64,000 bases of DNA from Streptococcus suis (lineage in GTDB: Bacteria > Bacillota > Bacilli > Lactobacillales > Streptococcaceae): the NCBI RefSeq assembly GCF_002960445.1, contig NZ_POJD01000075.1:1-64000 (forward strand), read 5' to 3'. A program made the position numbers and the translations under genes. Shown here piece by piece: positions 41,507 to 52,850 of the stretch. Numbering within the stretch: position 1 is the first letter of the stretch; each line of letters opens with the position of its first letter. Under the pieces are notes generated by a model. That model was not told the origin of the DNA. It did no database searches and saw nothing but the letters and a program-made list of their open reading frames with translations.

Positions 41507-43231
41507 ATGCCTACAGGAACAATCATCTTAATCGTTTCGATTGTTATTATTTTAATCGTTGCCTACGTAGCCTGCCTGATTGTTCGCAAACGTAATGACA
41601 ACCTCTTGGTTGCATTAGAAGAGCGCAAGGAAGAGCTATTTAACCTCCCTGTAAATGAAGAAGTTGAAGCGGTAAAGGCCCTTCATTTGATTGGTCAAAG
41701 CCAGGTTTCCTTCCGTGAGTGGAATCAAAAATGGGTTGATCTATCCCTCAATTCATTTGCAGATATTGAAAATCATATTTTTGAAGCAGAAGCTTTCAAC
41801 AATTCTTTCCGTTTCGTCAGTGCTAAGAACGCTATTGATAGCATTGAAAGTCAGATTGACCTAATTGAAGAAGACATTTCTTCTATCCGCCATGGTTTGA
41901 TGGATTTGAAGGAACAGGAGGAGAAGAACTCAGGTCGTGTCAAACATGCCTTGGATTTGTTCGAAAATCTGCAAGCCTCTGTTCGTGACAATTCTGAAAG
42001 TTATGGAGAAACCTTGCCAGAACTTGAAAAACAACTGAAAAATATTGAAGTTGAATTTTCTGAGTTTGTTATGCTCAACTCATCTGGTGATCCGATTGAA
42101 GCATCTGAAATTCTTGATAAGACAGAGGAGCACATGATTGCTCTCAATCAGATTATGGATCGTATTCCGCATTTGATTGAACGTGTTAGTAAGGATTTTC
42201 CAGAGCAGTTGGAAGACTTGGAATCAGGCTACCGTAAACTTGTAGAGCAAAACTACTTGTTTACAGAAGGAAATATCGAATCCCAATTCCAAAATATCCG
42301 AGTTTCTATTCGTGAAAATACTGCCTTGATTGTATCCTTTGATTTGGATGCGGCAGAAGCTGAAAATGAGGGCATTCAAGCTAAGATTGACCACTTGTAT
42401 AAGCTCTTTAATCGGGAAATTGAGGCTAACAAGTCTGCTAATAAGATTAGTAAGAACCTACCAAAATTTTTGGAGCATGTGGTACAAAATACCCAACTTT
42501 TGGATGAAGAAAGTCAGCGTTTAAATGCCAACTATCTATTGGCAGACAGCAAGCTTTCTCGAATTAACCAGCTGAAAAAACGTTTGGAAACCATTGAAAT
42601 AGTTGTAGCTGAAAGTATTGAAGGTATTGAAACACCACAGGTAGCCTATTCTATTTTAGAGGAACGTTTAGATCACTCACTTTCAGGTTTGAAAGAAATT
42701 GAAGAAGAGCAGCTTGTATTGGCTGAGTACCTCAAATCACAAGAAGTATCAGAAAGTACGGCACGTAAGCAAGCAACCCTTTATATTAATAAGTTGCACA
42801 CTCTCAAACGCTATATGGAGAAACGTAATCTTCCAGGTATACCTGAAGAATTCTTAACAAACTTCTTTAGAACAAGTGATCATGTCGAGGCCTTGATTGC
42901 TGAACTGGACTATAAGCGTATCAATATTGAAATTGTTAATCGTTTATTGGAAAATGCGACCTACGATATGAATCAATTAGAAGAGCTTGCATATCTCATC
43001 GTCCAGAATGCGACCCTGACAGAGCAACTCTTGCAGTATTCTAACCGTTATCGTTCGACGGAGGAAGGTATTCAACGTGCTTTCAATCGCTCATTAGAAA
43101 TTTTTGAAAGAGATTTTGACTACCAAGCAGCTTTTGAAGAAATTTCATTTGCCTTGGAAACAGTTGAACCTGGTGTAACAGAACGCTTTGTTCGTTCTTA
43201 TGAAAAAACACGCGAAGCAATTCGTTACTAA
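41507..43231 (+). CDS. ezrA: Septation ring formation regulator EzrA
   Basis: A membrane-anchored regulator of FtsZ ring assembly. The 574 residues begin with one transmembrane segment (about 5-27, [17 protein letters not shown]) and continue as long coiled coils, the spectrin-like EzrA architecture. The position after gyrB is conserved in streptococci. TATAAT with a TGG element lies near 41457. Confidence 0.95.
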   Translation: MPTGTIILIVSIVIILIVAYVACLIVRKRNDNLLVALEERKEELFNLPVNEEVEAVKALHLIGQSQVSFREWNQKWVDLSLNSFADIENHIFEAEAFNNSFRFVSAKNAIDSIESQIDLIEEDISSIRHGLMDLKEQEEKNSGRVKHALDLFENLQASVRDNSESYGETLPELEKQLKNIEVEFSEFVMLNSSGDPIEASEILDKTEEHMIALNQIMDRIPHLIERVSKDFPEQLEDLESGYRKLVEQNYLFTEGNIESQFQNIRVSIRENTALIVSFDLDAAEAENEGIQAKIDHLYKLFNREIEANKSANKISKNLPKFLEHVVQNTQLLDEESQRLNANYLLADSKLSRINQLKKRLETIEIVVAESIEGIETPQVAYSILEERLDHSLSGLKEIEEEQLVLAEYLKSQEVSESTARKQATLYINKLHTLKRYMEKRNLPGIPEEFLTNFFRTSDHVEALIAELDYKRINIEIVNRLLENATYDMNQLEELAYLIVQNATLTEQLLQYSNRYRSTEEGIQRAFNRSLEIFERDFDYQAAFEEISFALETVEPGVTERFVRSYEKTREAIRY

Positions 43232-43279
43232 ATAAAAAGCCGTTTGGCTTTTTATTTTTATACAAGAAAGGATATGAAA

Positions 43280-43915
43280 ATGACAAAAGGTTTATTGGTT
43301 ATGGATGTGGATTCAACACTCATCATGGAAGAAGGTATTGACCTTCTTGGTGAGGAAGCGGGTGTAGGGGAGCAGGTTGCAGACATTACAGAACGTGCTA
43401 TGCGTGGGGAATTGGATTTTGAAGAAGCATTACGCGAGCGTGTTGCCTTGTTAAAGGGACTGCCTGTTTCTGTTTTTGATCGAATCATGGAAAAAATTCA
43501 TTTTACACCAGGGGCAGTGGAATTGGTTACGGAATTAAAAAATCGTGGTTTCAAGATTGCAGTCGTATCAGGTGGATTTCATGAAACAGTGGATCGTCTT
43601 GCTAGTCAGTTAGAATTAGATTATGTTCGTGCCAATCGTTTAGAAGTAGTTGATGGATTTTTGACAGGTCAAGTTTTGGGAGATATTGTGACCAAGGATA
43701 CCAAGAAGGCTTGTTTGGAAGCCTGGGCGGCTGAAAATGGCCTAGCTCTATCTCAGACTATTGCTATGGGGGATGGGGCAAATGACCTACCGATGATTCA
43801 AAGAGCAGGAATTGGTGTGGCCTTCTGTGCCAAGCCAATTGTGCAAGAACAGGCACCTTATCAAATCAATGAAAAAAATCTCTATAAACTAATAGAGATT
43901 TTGGATGGTAAATAA
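43280..43915 (+). CDS. serB: Phosphoserine phosphatase
   Basis: Dephosphorylates phosphoserine to serine, the last step of the pathway begun by serA and serC. It is a HAD enzyme: the DxD motif DVDSTL has D9 and D11, then VVSGGFHETVD, and GDGANDLPMI holds the metal aspartates. The second ATG, at 43280, has AAAGGA at the right distance (211 residues). It is encoded about 26 kb away from the other ser genes. Confidence 0.94.
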   Translation: MTKGLLVMDVDSTLIMEEGIDLLGEEAGVGEQVADITERAMRGELDFEEALRERVALLKGLPVSVFDRIMEKIHFTPGAVELVTELKNRGFKIAVVSGGFHETVDRLASQLELDYVRANRLEVVDGFLTGQVLGDIVTKDTKKACLEAWAAENGLALSQTIAMGDGANDLPMIQRAGIGVAFCAKPIVQEQAPYQINEKNLYKLIEILDGK

Positions 43916-43952
43916 TGAGGAAGTCAGCTGGTTGCTGGCTTTTTCTATATGC

Positions 43953-44594
43953 TTATAGCAAGAGCTCTTTCAGGTCAACTACCGTTTGGGCGATCCTTGT
44001 AGCCCCTGCCTCCTCTAGTTCTTGTTTCGTTCCGTAGCCATATAGGACGCCGATAGAAGCTAGCTGGTTAGCCTGGGCCCCTTGGATATCGTGTTCACGG
44101 TCCCCGATCATAATGGTTGTTTGTGGATTGTAGTCCAGCTGGGCTAAGGCATAGGTGATGACATCTGACTTACGAATACGGCTGCTATCTAAACTGGCTC
44201 CAGTAATAATATCAAAATAATGAGCAATGCCAAAATAATCTAGAATTTGCTTGGCAAATACTTCGGGTTTAGAGGTGGCAATAGCCAAGGTTTTACCTGC
44301 TTCCGTCAGAGCTTCTAAAAGAGGAATAACACCCTCGTAGAGTTGGTTTTCAAACATGCCCTTTTCTTTAAAATAAACTCGAAAGGCATCAACAGCTGCC
44401 TGGGTATCTGCTGGATTTAGTTGATAAAAACGGGCAAAGGATTCGTAGAGCGGAGGACCGATGAAGCGTTTTAAGTTTTCTGGGTTCGGCTCCTCAATCC
44501 CCATTTGGTCCAGGGCGTAGGCGACGGAATTTAGGATACCTTGTCCAGAATCTGTTAAGGTACCGTCAAGGTCAAATAAAATAGTTTGATACAT
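43953..44594 (-). CDS. HAD-family phosphatase, phosphoglycolate-phosphatase-like
   Basis: 213 residues with HAD motifs: FDLDGTLTDSG (catalytic D at residue 8 and 10), IATSKP, and MIGDREHDIQGA. The cap domain and length fit Gph/PpaX-type enzymes; the substrate is not certain. AAGGAGG precedes the ATG. It is convergent with serB; no strong terminator lies in the 37-base gap. Confidence 0.85.
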   Translation of the reverse strand: MYQTILFDLDGTLTDSGQGILNSVAYALDQMGIEEPNPENLKRFIGPPLYESFARFYQLNPADTQAAVDAFRVYFKEKGMFENQLYEGVIPLLEALTEAGKTLAIATSKPEVFAKQILDYFGIAHYFDIITGASLDSSRIRKSDVITYALAQLDYNPQTTIMIGDREHDIQGAQANQLASIGVLYGYGTKQELEEAGATRIAQTVVDLKELLL

Positions 44595-44699
44595 AGAAGC
44601 CTCCTTTTGTCCAGTATATCATGTTTTAAGGAAATACTCGAATTTTTCTTGAAAGACCTGGAAAGGAGTGCTACAATTATATAGAAAGGTGGGATATCT

Positions 44700-45827
44700 A
44701 TGCGTATTCTAATTGCTCCAGATTCCTTCAAAGAATCTCTCTCAGCAGCAGAGGTTGCTAAAGCCATAAAGCAAGGATTTTCAAAGGTCTATCCCCAGGC
44801 AAGTTATGATTTGCTTCCCTTGGGTGATGGAGGTGAAGGAACCCTCGACAGTTTGACGCAAGCCTTAGATTTAGAGAAATACCAGACAGAAGTGACAGGA
44901 CCATTTGGGGATAGGATATGTGTTGACTATGCAATGCGAGATGGTCTTGCTGTTTTTGAAATGGCTGCGATAGTGGGACTTGCCAGCATTCCGCTAGAAA
45001 AAAGAAATCCTTTGCTAGTTTCTACTAGAGGAGTGGGTGAACTGCTGGTTGAACTGGTGCAGAAAGGTGCCAACCAGTTTTTCATCGGAATTGGTGGCTC
45101 TGCCAGCCATGATGGCGGCATTGGAATGGCAGCAGGTCTTGGTGTGAAATTCTATGACAGAGAGGGGCAGGAACTGGAAGCCATCGGTGCCAATCTGGGT
45201 AAGATTGCGGACTTTTCCCAAGATGACATAGGTATTGATTTGTCGTCTGTTCAGATTGATTTGGTAACTGACGTGGATAATTTTCTCTGTGGACATCAGG
45301 GAGCCACTTATGTTTTTGCTGGTCAGAAGGGGCTGGAAGCCACGAAGTTTGAGCAAGTGGATAGAGAGATGGAAAGATTTTATCAGCTTGTCAATCCAGC
45401 AATCTTGACACTGGCTGGTGCTGGTGCAGGCGGTGGGATGGCGGCAGGCTTGGTGCAGTTTGCAGGTGCCCGCATCCAAACAGGTATAAACTTTGTTCTG
45501 GATCAATTAGATTTTGACAAGCGAGTAGCTGAGGCTGACCTAGTTATTGTCGGTGAGGGACGAATGGATGCCCAGAGTTTAGCAGGCAAAACGCCAATCG
45601 GTGTAGCTCGAAGGACCCTAGCTCATATTCCGATCATCGCTATTTGTGGCAGTTTGAAGGATGATTTACCTGATTTTCCTTTTGAAAATATCTGCGCCGC
45701 ATTTCCCATTATTGCTGAAGTTGATGACTTAGAAAATACGCTTAAAAAGGGAGAAAAAAACCTGGTCCGCACAGCAGAACAGGTGGCAAGAATTCTTCAG
45801 TTGGGAGGGCAACAAAGATGGAATTAG
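44700..45827 (+). CDS. garK: Glycerate kinase
   Basis: Phosphorylates glycerate with ATP. The N-end IAPDSFKESLSAAEVAKAI and the blocks LPLGDGGEGT and GIGGSASHDGGIGMA are hallmark motifs of the GarK/GlxK family; VGEGRMDAQSLAGKTP is near residue 285. 375 residues, complete. The next small gene overlaps its end by ten bases. Confidence 0.93.
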   Translation: MRILIAPDSFKESLSAAEVAKAIKQGFSKVYPQASYDLLPLGDGGEGTLDSLTQALDLEKYQTEVTGPFGDRICVDYAMRDGLAVFEMAAIVGLASIPLEKRNPLLVSTRGVGELLVELVQKGANQFFIGIGGSASHDGGIGMAAGLGVKFYDREGQELEAIGANLGKIADFSQDDIGIDLSSVQIDLVTDVDNFLCGHQGATYVFAGQKGLEATKFEQVDREMERFYQLVNPAILTLAGAGAGGGMAAGLVQFAGARIQTGINFVLDQLDFDKRVAEADLVIVGEGRMDAQSLAGKTPIGVARRTLAHIPIIAICGSLKDDLPDFPFENICAAFPIIAEVDDLENTLKKGEKNLVRTAEQVARILQLGGQQRWN

Positions 45828-46048
45828 TGAAATATGTGGCTATTACCTTATTTATTTTTATTTGTCTTGCAAAGCTAGTATCCGTTTTGAGACTTTCCGA
45901 AAAAGAAAGAGGAATGGAAACGAATGTAATAAAGGCAAATGGAACAATGTTCTTTTTCAATGAAAAAAATGAAAGAGGCAGATTGCTAGGAATCCTTTGT
46001 CTAACCTGTATTATTTTTGCTTTAATATTAATACTGCTTTATCGATAA
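45818..46048 (+). CDS. Small membrane protein, unknown
   Basis: 76 residues with two hydrophobic helices (about 7-22 and 54-75) joined by a short charged loop rich in Lys, Glu and Asn. No motif recognised. It starts inside the end of garK, so it is probably translated by coupling from the same message. Confidence 0.55.
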   Translation: MELVKYVAITLFIFICLAKLVSVLRLSEKERGMETNVIKANGTMFFFNEKNERGRLLGILCLTCIIFALILILLYR

Positions 46049-46054
46049 ATAAGT

Positions 46055-46504
46055 TTAACCAAATAATTTTTTCCAGAAGGAAGGTTTGCTATCTTCCTTT
46101 TTTTCTTCCTTCTTGACAAGATTTGGAAAGATAGCTTCTAGGTCAACAACTTCTAAATCAACTACATGATCTGTATGGAAGACCAGAGCGTAGGGAGATT
46201 GCCCAATTTTCTCATCGATGATGGAAGTAGTAATTCCATGGGCTTGAGCAAGTTTCATCAGGGAAATTTGTTGCTTGTCCGCCAGGGAGGGAGAGAGTTT
46301 AAGAAAGAGAGGTATGTAGCTATTTGCTAGCTTTTGGCAGATGGTGTCGAATGCCGATATGACAAACTCATTTGCTAAGTCTTCGAAGGTGAGAAGAAGG
46401 ACAACGCGCTCGCGATAGGTGCCCATGTATAAGCGCTGTTCATCAGGATTTAGACGGGTTTCACCAGAGGCTTTTTGTAGGATAGTAGTATGTAAATTAG
46501 TCAT
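46055..46504 (-). CDS. YueI-like protein (DUF1694)
   Basis: 149 residues, soluble, with the conserved GxYRERVVLLLTF core and a C-terminal cluster of acidic and lysine residues ending KPSFWKKLFG. The family is of unknown function in Firmicutes and often lies near eno in streptococci. It is transcribed away from eno. Confidence 0.7.
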   Translation of the reverse strand: MTNLHTTILQKASGETRLNPDEQRLYMGTYRERVVLLLTFEDLANEFVISAFDTICQKLANSYIPLFLKLSPSLADKQQISLMKLAQAHGITTSIIDEKIGQSPYALVFHTDHVVDLEVVDLEAIFPNLVKKEEKKEDSKPSFWKKLFG

Positions 46505-46569
46505 AGTTTTAGTATAGCATATCCTAGTAAAAACGCAAAAGAAGGCGTTTACATTATTTCTTTCAGTAA

Positions 46570-47960
<1,391 letters not shown>

Positions 47961-47961
<1 letters not shown>

Positions 47962-48178
47962 AACAGTCTGGGAGACTGTTTTATCCCCGAGCTAGCATAG
48001 CGAGGGTCATAATAAGGACAAGTCTGGAAATTTCCAGACTTGTTTTTCGTAGTACAGTGTACTAATTTATCCCCGAGCTAGCATAGCGAGGGATATAGTA
48101 AGAACAAGTCCGAAAATATTCGGACTTGTTTTTCAATGTCTGGGGGACTGTTTTATCCCCGAGCTAGTATAGCGAGGG
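47961..48178 (+). repeat. Three tandem 86-bp units with terminators after eno
   Basis: The 26-mer core built on CCCCGAGCTAGCATAGCGAG recurs at 47981-48006, 48067-48092 and 48153-48178, an exact 86-bp period. Between cores lie full terminators (ACAAGTCTGGAAATTTCCAGACTTGT plus Ts; ACAAGTCCGAA...TTCGGACTTGT plus Ts), and AGTCTGGGAGACT precedes the first core. The third unit is decayed. The arms differ in sequence but pair correctly, so RNA structure is kept. The remaining bases up to 48310 show only a further hairpin for the next gene. Confidence 0.85.
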
Positions 48179-48310
48179 CTATAGTAAGAGCAAGTGAAAA
48201 TGAAAGATTGAAGAGTGATTGGGTAATTACTTCATTGCAAGAGATAACAAATATTTTTGAAGAAACAAAAAAACTAGACTGAACATTCTCAGCCTAGTTT
48301 TTTACATGTA

Positions 48311-48496
48311 TTAGAACAAGCCTTTAACCTTGTCCAAAAGACCGCTTACGCCTTCAGAACCTGACAACAAGCCTTTTGCTTGCTCCAAGTATTCGCCGAA
48401 GTTGTCTTTGTTTTCTTCGATAAATTGTTTAGCTCCGTCAAAGTCTTTGTTTGCGATTAAGTCTTTAACTTCGTTGAAAAGATCTACTGGATTCAT
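48311..48496 (-). CDS. Small helical protein, unknown
   Basis: 61 residues from the ATG at 48496, which follows a strong AGGAGGTG. Entirely helical, acidic N-half (VDLFNEVKDLIANKDFDG) and a glycine-rich end (GLLSGSEGVSGLLDKV). No motif recognised. It stands alone with a terminator-like hairpin just beyond its stop. Similar small proteins occur in streptococci without known function. Confidence 0.65.
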   Translation of the reverse strand: MNPVDLFNEVKDLIANKDFDGAKQFIEENKDNFGEYLEQAKGLLSGSEGVSGLLDKVKGLF

Positions 48497-48551
48497 GTAA
48501 TTCACCTCCTATACAAATATTAAACCAAAAATAGAGCGATTTCACAACTGA

Positions 48552-49562
48552 TTAGTCTTCAAAAAACGTGACACATACAGCTTCTGGTAGGTAAAAATCA
48601 TGAGAAAGTTCCGTCAGTCGACCTGTTTCTATATCTCTTGAAAAAACAGTCGCATTATCAGAGTCTTGATGGACGGCGATTAGGTGTTTCTCGTCTGGGC
48701 TTAGGGTAAAGTCACGGGGTGTCTTGCCATGGGTTGACACGATTTGGACCAATTCAAGACTGGCATCACCAAGTGTTTTGTAGACGGCGATTGAGTCGTT
48801 ACCACGGTTAGAACCGTAGACAAATTTTCCATCTTTGGTGATACGAATAGCAGCTGTGCCATTGAAGCCTGTATGGTCTTGTGGAAGTGTAGAGATAGTT
48901 TGTAGGTGTTCGAACTCTCCCCAGCCATCGTAAATAAGGACTTCAATAGTTGAATTAAGTTCGCAGATGAGATAGGCAATTTTCGCGACCGGATGGAAAA
49001 CGATGTGGCGCGGACCACTTCCAGCAGCGGCCTGATAGGTCGCAAGTTTCTCTATTTTTCCTTGGTCTGAAACCTTGTAGGTCACAACCTGGTCAGCACC
49101 TAAATCACAGGTCACCAAGAACTTATCTGGTGTCAAATCAGAAAAGTGAACATGGGCGGATGCTTGATTTTCATGTGGACCAGAACCTTGGTGCTGAGCA
49201 ATATCAGCAAGTTCTAGGGAGCCATTTTCTAGTCGTTTATAGACCAGAACTTGCCCCTTATGGTAATTGGCAGCATAAACTAGATTTCGTTCGTCATCTA
49301 CGGCTATATAGCAATGCGGGGCCCCCTCGCTAACCACATGGTTTAGTAAGCTGAAATCTGTATCGAAAGCTACGATTCCCCCCTGCTCATTCTCAGCTCC
49401 GACTGAATAAAGTCGTCCAGCCTTATCAAAAGCAAGATAGGTTGGGTTTGGTTCTTCAGCAACCAATTCTAAGTTACTGAGTTGCCCAGTTTCGCTATTA
49501 AATTGTGCCTTATAAATACCTTTTGATTCACGTTTGGTGTAAGTACCGAAATAGACAGCCAT
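48552..49562 (-). CDS. Lactonase family protein (7-bladed propeller, Pgl-like)
   Basis: 336 residues with repeating blade motifs such as HPVAKIAYLICELNSTIEVL and SRDIETGRL, and a GSGPRHIVFHP segment typical of the 6-phosphogluconolactonase (YbhE) family. The reaction (hydrolysis of 6-phosphogluconolactone) is a family assignment. AAAGGAGAT stands before the ATG. It is divergent from the AI-2E-type gene. Confidence 0.85.
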   Translation of the reverse strand: MAVYFGTYTKRESKGIYKAQFNSETGQLSNLELVAEEPNPTYLAFDKAGRLYSVGAENEQGGIVAFDTDFSLLNHVVSEGAPHCYIAVDDERNLVYAANYHKGQVLVYKRLENGSLELADIAQHQGSGPHENQASAHVHFSDLTPDKFLVTCDLGADQVVTYKVSDQGKIEKLATYQAAAGSGPRHIVFHPVAKIAYLICELNSTIEVLIYDGWGEFEHLQTISTLPQDHTGFNGTAAIRITKDGKFVYGSNRGNDSIAVYKTLGDASLELVQIVSTHGKTPRDFTLSPDEKHLIAVHQDSDNATVFSRDIETGRLTELSHDFYLPEAVCVTFFED

Positions 49563-49696
49563 GCTTATCTCCTTTGAAAATGATTGCTAAAATTATACCA
49601 TATTTCTCCTGTAAAGTCTGAGAAAGCCTATGGTTTATTTGTCTAAAATACTCCATTACATGATACAATAGAGAAAAAGAATGAGGAGTGAGCGAG

Positions 49697-50863
49697 ATGG
49701 ATGAGCAGCAGCAACGATTTAGAATGTCCTGGTTTTTTAAGTGGTTTGTAAACAATCAGGCTGTTACCTTTTTTCTAGTAACCTTATTGGTTCTATTAAC
49801 TATTTTTGTTTTTACTAAGGTCAGCTTTTTGCTGAAGCCGATTGGGAGTTTTATTGAAATTATTCTCCTACCTATGTTATTGACTGGTTTGTTGTATTAT
49901 CTTTTAAATCCTATTGTGGATTGGTTAGAGAAATATAAGATTACACGGACAGCTGCTATTTCGGTCTTATTTGTATTGATTGGCATGCTTTTGGTCTGGG
50001 GCTTGGCTGTTGTTATTCCAAGTATTCAAGGGCAGGTCGTTTCTTTCGCACAAAATCTGCCGTCTAATATTCAAAAGATTGAAAGTCAAGTGACGACCTT
50101 ATTGGAAAATGAACAATTTGAACAGTTCCGTCCAACTGCCTTGGAAATTTTGAATAAGGTCAATGACCAAATTGTTTCCTATGCGCAGAAATTTTCATCC
50201 AGTGCGGTAAACTGGGCTAGTAGCTTGATTTCAACGGCATCGCAGATTATCGTGGCTATTTTGATTATGCCCTTTATTCTCTTCTATCTATTACGAGATG
50301 GTCAGCATTTAAATCGTCATGTCACCCAGTACTTGCCGACAAAATGGCGTTCATCCGTCAGCAAGGTTTTGACAGATGTCAATGCTCAGTTGTCTAACTA
50401 TGTTCGTGGTCAGGTGACGGTCGCTATTATTGTTGCACTCATGTTTTCTGTCATGTTTTCAGTGATTGGACTTAGTTATCCTGTAACCTTGGGGGTTATG
50501 GCTGGTTTCCTTAATCTGATACCCTACTTGGGTTCATTTTTGGCTATGATTCCTGCAGTAGTGTTAGGGTTGATTGCTGGACCTGTCATGTTGGTCAAGG
50601 TTTTGATTGTTTTCATGTTGGAGCAGACCATTGAAGGTCGTTTTGTAACTCCACTTATTATTGGTAGCTCTTTGAGTATTCACCCCATTACCATTTTGTT
50701 CGTCTTGTTGACTGCTGGTCAGATGTATGGTGTGTTAGGGGTCTTGTTAGGAATTCCAATTTATGCCTCTATTAAGGTAGTGGTCAAGGCGGCTTTTGAC
50801 TGGTATAGAGAGTATAGCGGTTTATATGTTGAGGAAAGGGAACAGACGGTTCGAGATGAATAA
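49697..50863 (+). CDS. AI-2E family transporter
   Basis: 388 residues with about seven hydrophobic segments, a PxxLxxLxxYLLNPIVDWLE N-terminal region and the C-terminal LGVLLGIPIYASIKVV. The family includes exporters of autoinducer-2 and Na+/H+ antiporters; the substrate is not certain. The ATG at 49697 follows GAGGAGTG. It overlaps the following TPR gene by eight bases. Confidence 0.83.
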   Translation: MDEQQQRFRMSWFFKWFVNNQAVTFFLVTLLVLLTIFVFTKVSFLLKPIGSFIEIILLPMLLTGLLYYLLNPIVDWLEKYKITRTAAISVLFVLIGMLLVWGLAVVIPSIQGQVVSFAQNLPSNIQKIESQVTTLLENEQFEQFRPTALEILNKVNDQIVSYAQKFSSSAVNWASSLISTASQIIVAILIMPFILFYLLRDGQHLNRHVTQYLPTKWRSSVSKVLTDVNAQLSNYVRGQVTVAIIVALMFSVMFSVIGLSYPVTLGVMAGFLNLIPYLGSFLAMIPAVVLGLIAGPVMLVKVLIVFMLEQTIEGRFVTPLIIGSSLSIHPITILFVLLTAGQMYGVLGVLLGIPIYASIKVVVKAAFDWYREYSGLYVEEREQTVRDE

Positions 50864-52085
50864 TAGTGAAAAAATGTTGATTTGCCTGCAAGAGCAGGAT
50901 TTACAGAAGGCAGATAAGTATTTCAAACGTGCCTTGGCAGAAGATGACAGCGACACGCTCTTATCCTTGGCCACTTATCTGGAAAGTATTGGTTTCTTTC
51001 ATCAGGCACGGGATATCTATATCAAGCTCTTACCTGACTTTCCTGAGTTAGCCTTGCAACTAGCTCAGATTGCTTTTGAGGATGGTCTGGTAGAAGAAGC
51101 TTTCGGATACTTGGAGGAAATTTCAGAAGACAGTCCTGCCTATCTAGAAGCCTTGTTGGTCAAGGCAGATTTGTATCAGGTAGAAGGATTGTCAGATGTG
51201 GCGCGTGAAAAATTGTTAGAAGCTAGTCATATATCTGATGAACCCATTATTCTCTTTGGCTTAGCAGAGTTGGATATGGAGTTGGAATTTTTTAATGAAG
51301 CCATCTCTTACTATGCCCAGCTGGATAATCGTGAAATCTTCGAGTTGACAGGGGTATCGACCTACCAGCGAATTGGTCTGGCCTATGCAAGTTTGGGGAA
51401 ATTTGAAGCGGCCATTGAATTTCTTGAAAAAGCTGTCGAGTTGGAATACGATGACCAGACTGTTTTTGAGTTAGCTGCTCTGCTATTTGAAAGCGAAGAA
51501 TACCAAAAGGCCAATCTCTACTTCAAGCAGCTGGATACCATCAATCCTGATTTTGAGGGCTATGAATATGCCTACGCCCAATCCCTTCATGCCGAACATA
51601 AGATTGAAGAAGCCTTGGCAATGACAGAAAAGGGCTTGGCCAAAAATGATTTTGATGCCAATCTCTTGCTTCAAGCTTCTCAGTATGCCTATGAAATGCA
51701 CGATGAGGCAGCTGCTGAAGACTATCTTCTCAAAGCAAGGGAAGTGGCAGATGACAGCAATGAATTAGCCCTCCGCTTGTCCAATCTCTATTTGGAGCAG
51801 GAGCGGTTTGATGAGGTTGTGGCCCTCTTTGACGAGGAGCTGGACAATGTCTTGGCGCGTTGGAATGTAGCTAAGGCCTATCAAGCTCTGGAAAGAGATG
51901 AGGAAGCAAGTGAGCTTTACGCTGAATTAGCTGGTGAATTGGCGGAAAATCCTGAATTTTTGGCTGATTATGTAGGGTTATTACGTCAACTTGGTCGTTT
52001 GGAGGAGGCAAAAGAGCAAGCTAGCCGTTATATCCAATTGGTGCCAGATGACTTAGCCATGCAAGAATTTTTGAATGAAGAGTAG
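50856..52085 (+). CDS. Tetratricopeptide repeat protein
   Basis: About 409 residues built of 34-residue helical repeats, for example GRLEEAKEQASRYIQLVPDD, KFEAAIEFLEKAVELEYDD and FHQARDIYIKLLPDFPE. No catalytic domain is seen; TPR proteins act as scaffolds. The start is uncertain: the ATG at 50856 overlaps the previous gene's stop, and a second at 50874 is possible. Strong acidic bias. It probably shares a message with the AI-2E-type gene and budA. Confidence 0.8.
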   Translation: MNNSEKMLICLQEQDLQKADKYFKRALAEDDSDTLLSLATYLESIGFFHQARDIYIKLLPDFPELALQLAQIAFEDGLVEEAFGYLEEISEDSPAYLEALLVKADLYQVEGLSDVAREKLLEASHISDEPIILFGLAELDMELEFFNEAISYYAQLDNREIFELTGVSTYQRIGLAYASLGKFEAAIEFLEKAVELEYDDQTVFELAALLFESEEYQKANLYFKQLDTINPDFEGYEYAYAQSLHAEHKIEEALAMTEKGLAKNDFDANLLLQASQYAYEMHDEAAAEDYLLKAREVADDSNELALRLSNLYLEQERFDEVVALFDEELDNVLARWNVAKAYQALERDEEASELYAELAGELAENPEFLADYVGLLRQLGRLEEAKEQASRYIQLVPDDLAMQEFLNEE

Positions 52086-52088
52086 GTT

Positions 52089-52805
52089 ATGCAAGTAAAT
52101 CGATTATTTCAATACAATACACTCGGTGCCTTGATGGCAGGTTTATATGACGGTTCTTTGACGGTGGGCGAATTGCTGGAACATGGTGATTTGGGTTTAG
52201 GTACACTGGATTCTATTGATGGTGAGCTGATTGTCTTGGATGGAAAGGCCTATCAGGCCAAGGGGGCTGGGGAGAAACCAGAAGTGGTGGAGGTTCCTGC
52301 TGATATGAAGGTTCCCTATGCAGCGGTTATTTTCCATGAGGCAGAAGTGATTTTCAAACAACGCTTTGAAATGACCAGCGATGAATTGCACCAGCGGATT
52401 GAATCCTATTATGATGGAGAAAATCTTTTTCGTTCTATCAAAATCAAAGGGATGTTTTCGCGTATGCATGTTCGTATGATTCCTAAATCGGCTTCGGATG
52501 TTCGATTTGCGGAAGTGGCTAGTCGCCAGCCTGAGTATACCGCTGAGAATATTTCTGGAACCATTGTTGGTATTTGGACACCAGAGATTTTTCATGGGGT
52601 CAGTGTGGCAGGTTACCATTTGCATTTTATCTCAGACGATTTGACCTTTGGGGGCCATGTCATGGACTATATCATTTCACAAGGAAATATCGAGGTTGGC
52701 CCAGTCGATCAGCTGGATCAACGCTTTCCAGTTCAGGACCGCCAGTATCTGTTTGCTAAGTTCAATGCCAAGGAAGTCAGGGAAGATATTGATAAGGCGG
52801 AGTAG
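52089..52805 (+). CDS. budA: Alpha-acetolactate decarboxylase
   Basis: Converts alpha-acetolactate to acetoin. The 238 residues match the family: NTLGALMAGLYDG, GDLGLGTLDSIDGELIVLDG, GTIVGIWTPEIFHGVSVAGYHLHFIS with the zinc histidines, and DYIISQGNIEV. It starts three bases after the TPR gene. A bidirectional terminator separates it from rqcH. Confidence 0.95.
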   Translation: MQVNRLFQYNTLGALMAGLYDGSLTVGELLEHGDLGLGTLDSIDGELIVLDGKAYQAKGAGEKPEVVEVPADMKVPYAAVIFHEAEVIFKQRFEMTSDELHQRIESYYDGENLFRSIKIKGMFSRMHVRMIPKSASDVRFAEVASRQPEYTAENISGTIVGIWTPEIFHGVSVAGYHLHFISDDLTFGGHVMDYIISQGNIEVGPVDQLDQRFPVQDRQYLFAKFNAKEVREDIDKAE

Positions 52806-52819
52806 TTATAAGTAGCAAA

Positions 52820-52850
52820 AAAATCCATGAACTAGATTTTCATGGATTTT
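52820..52850. terminator. Bidirectional terminator between budA and rqcH
   Basis: Twelve-base-pair stem AAAATCCATGAA / TTCATGGATTTT. It contains the last codons and stop of rqcH on the minus strand. Confidence 0.85.
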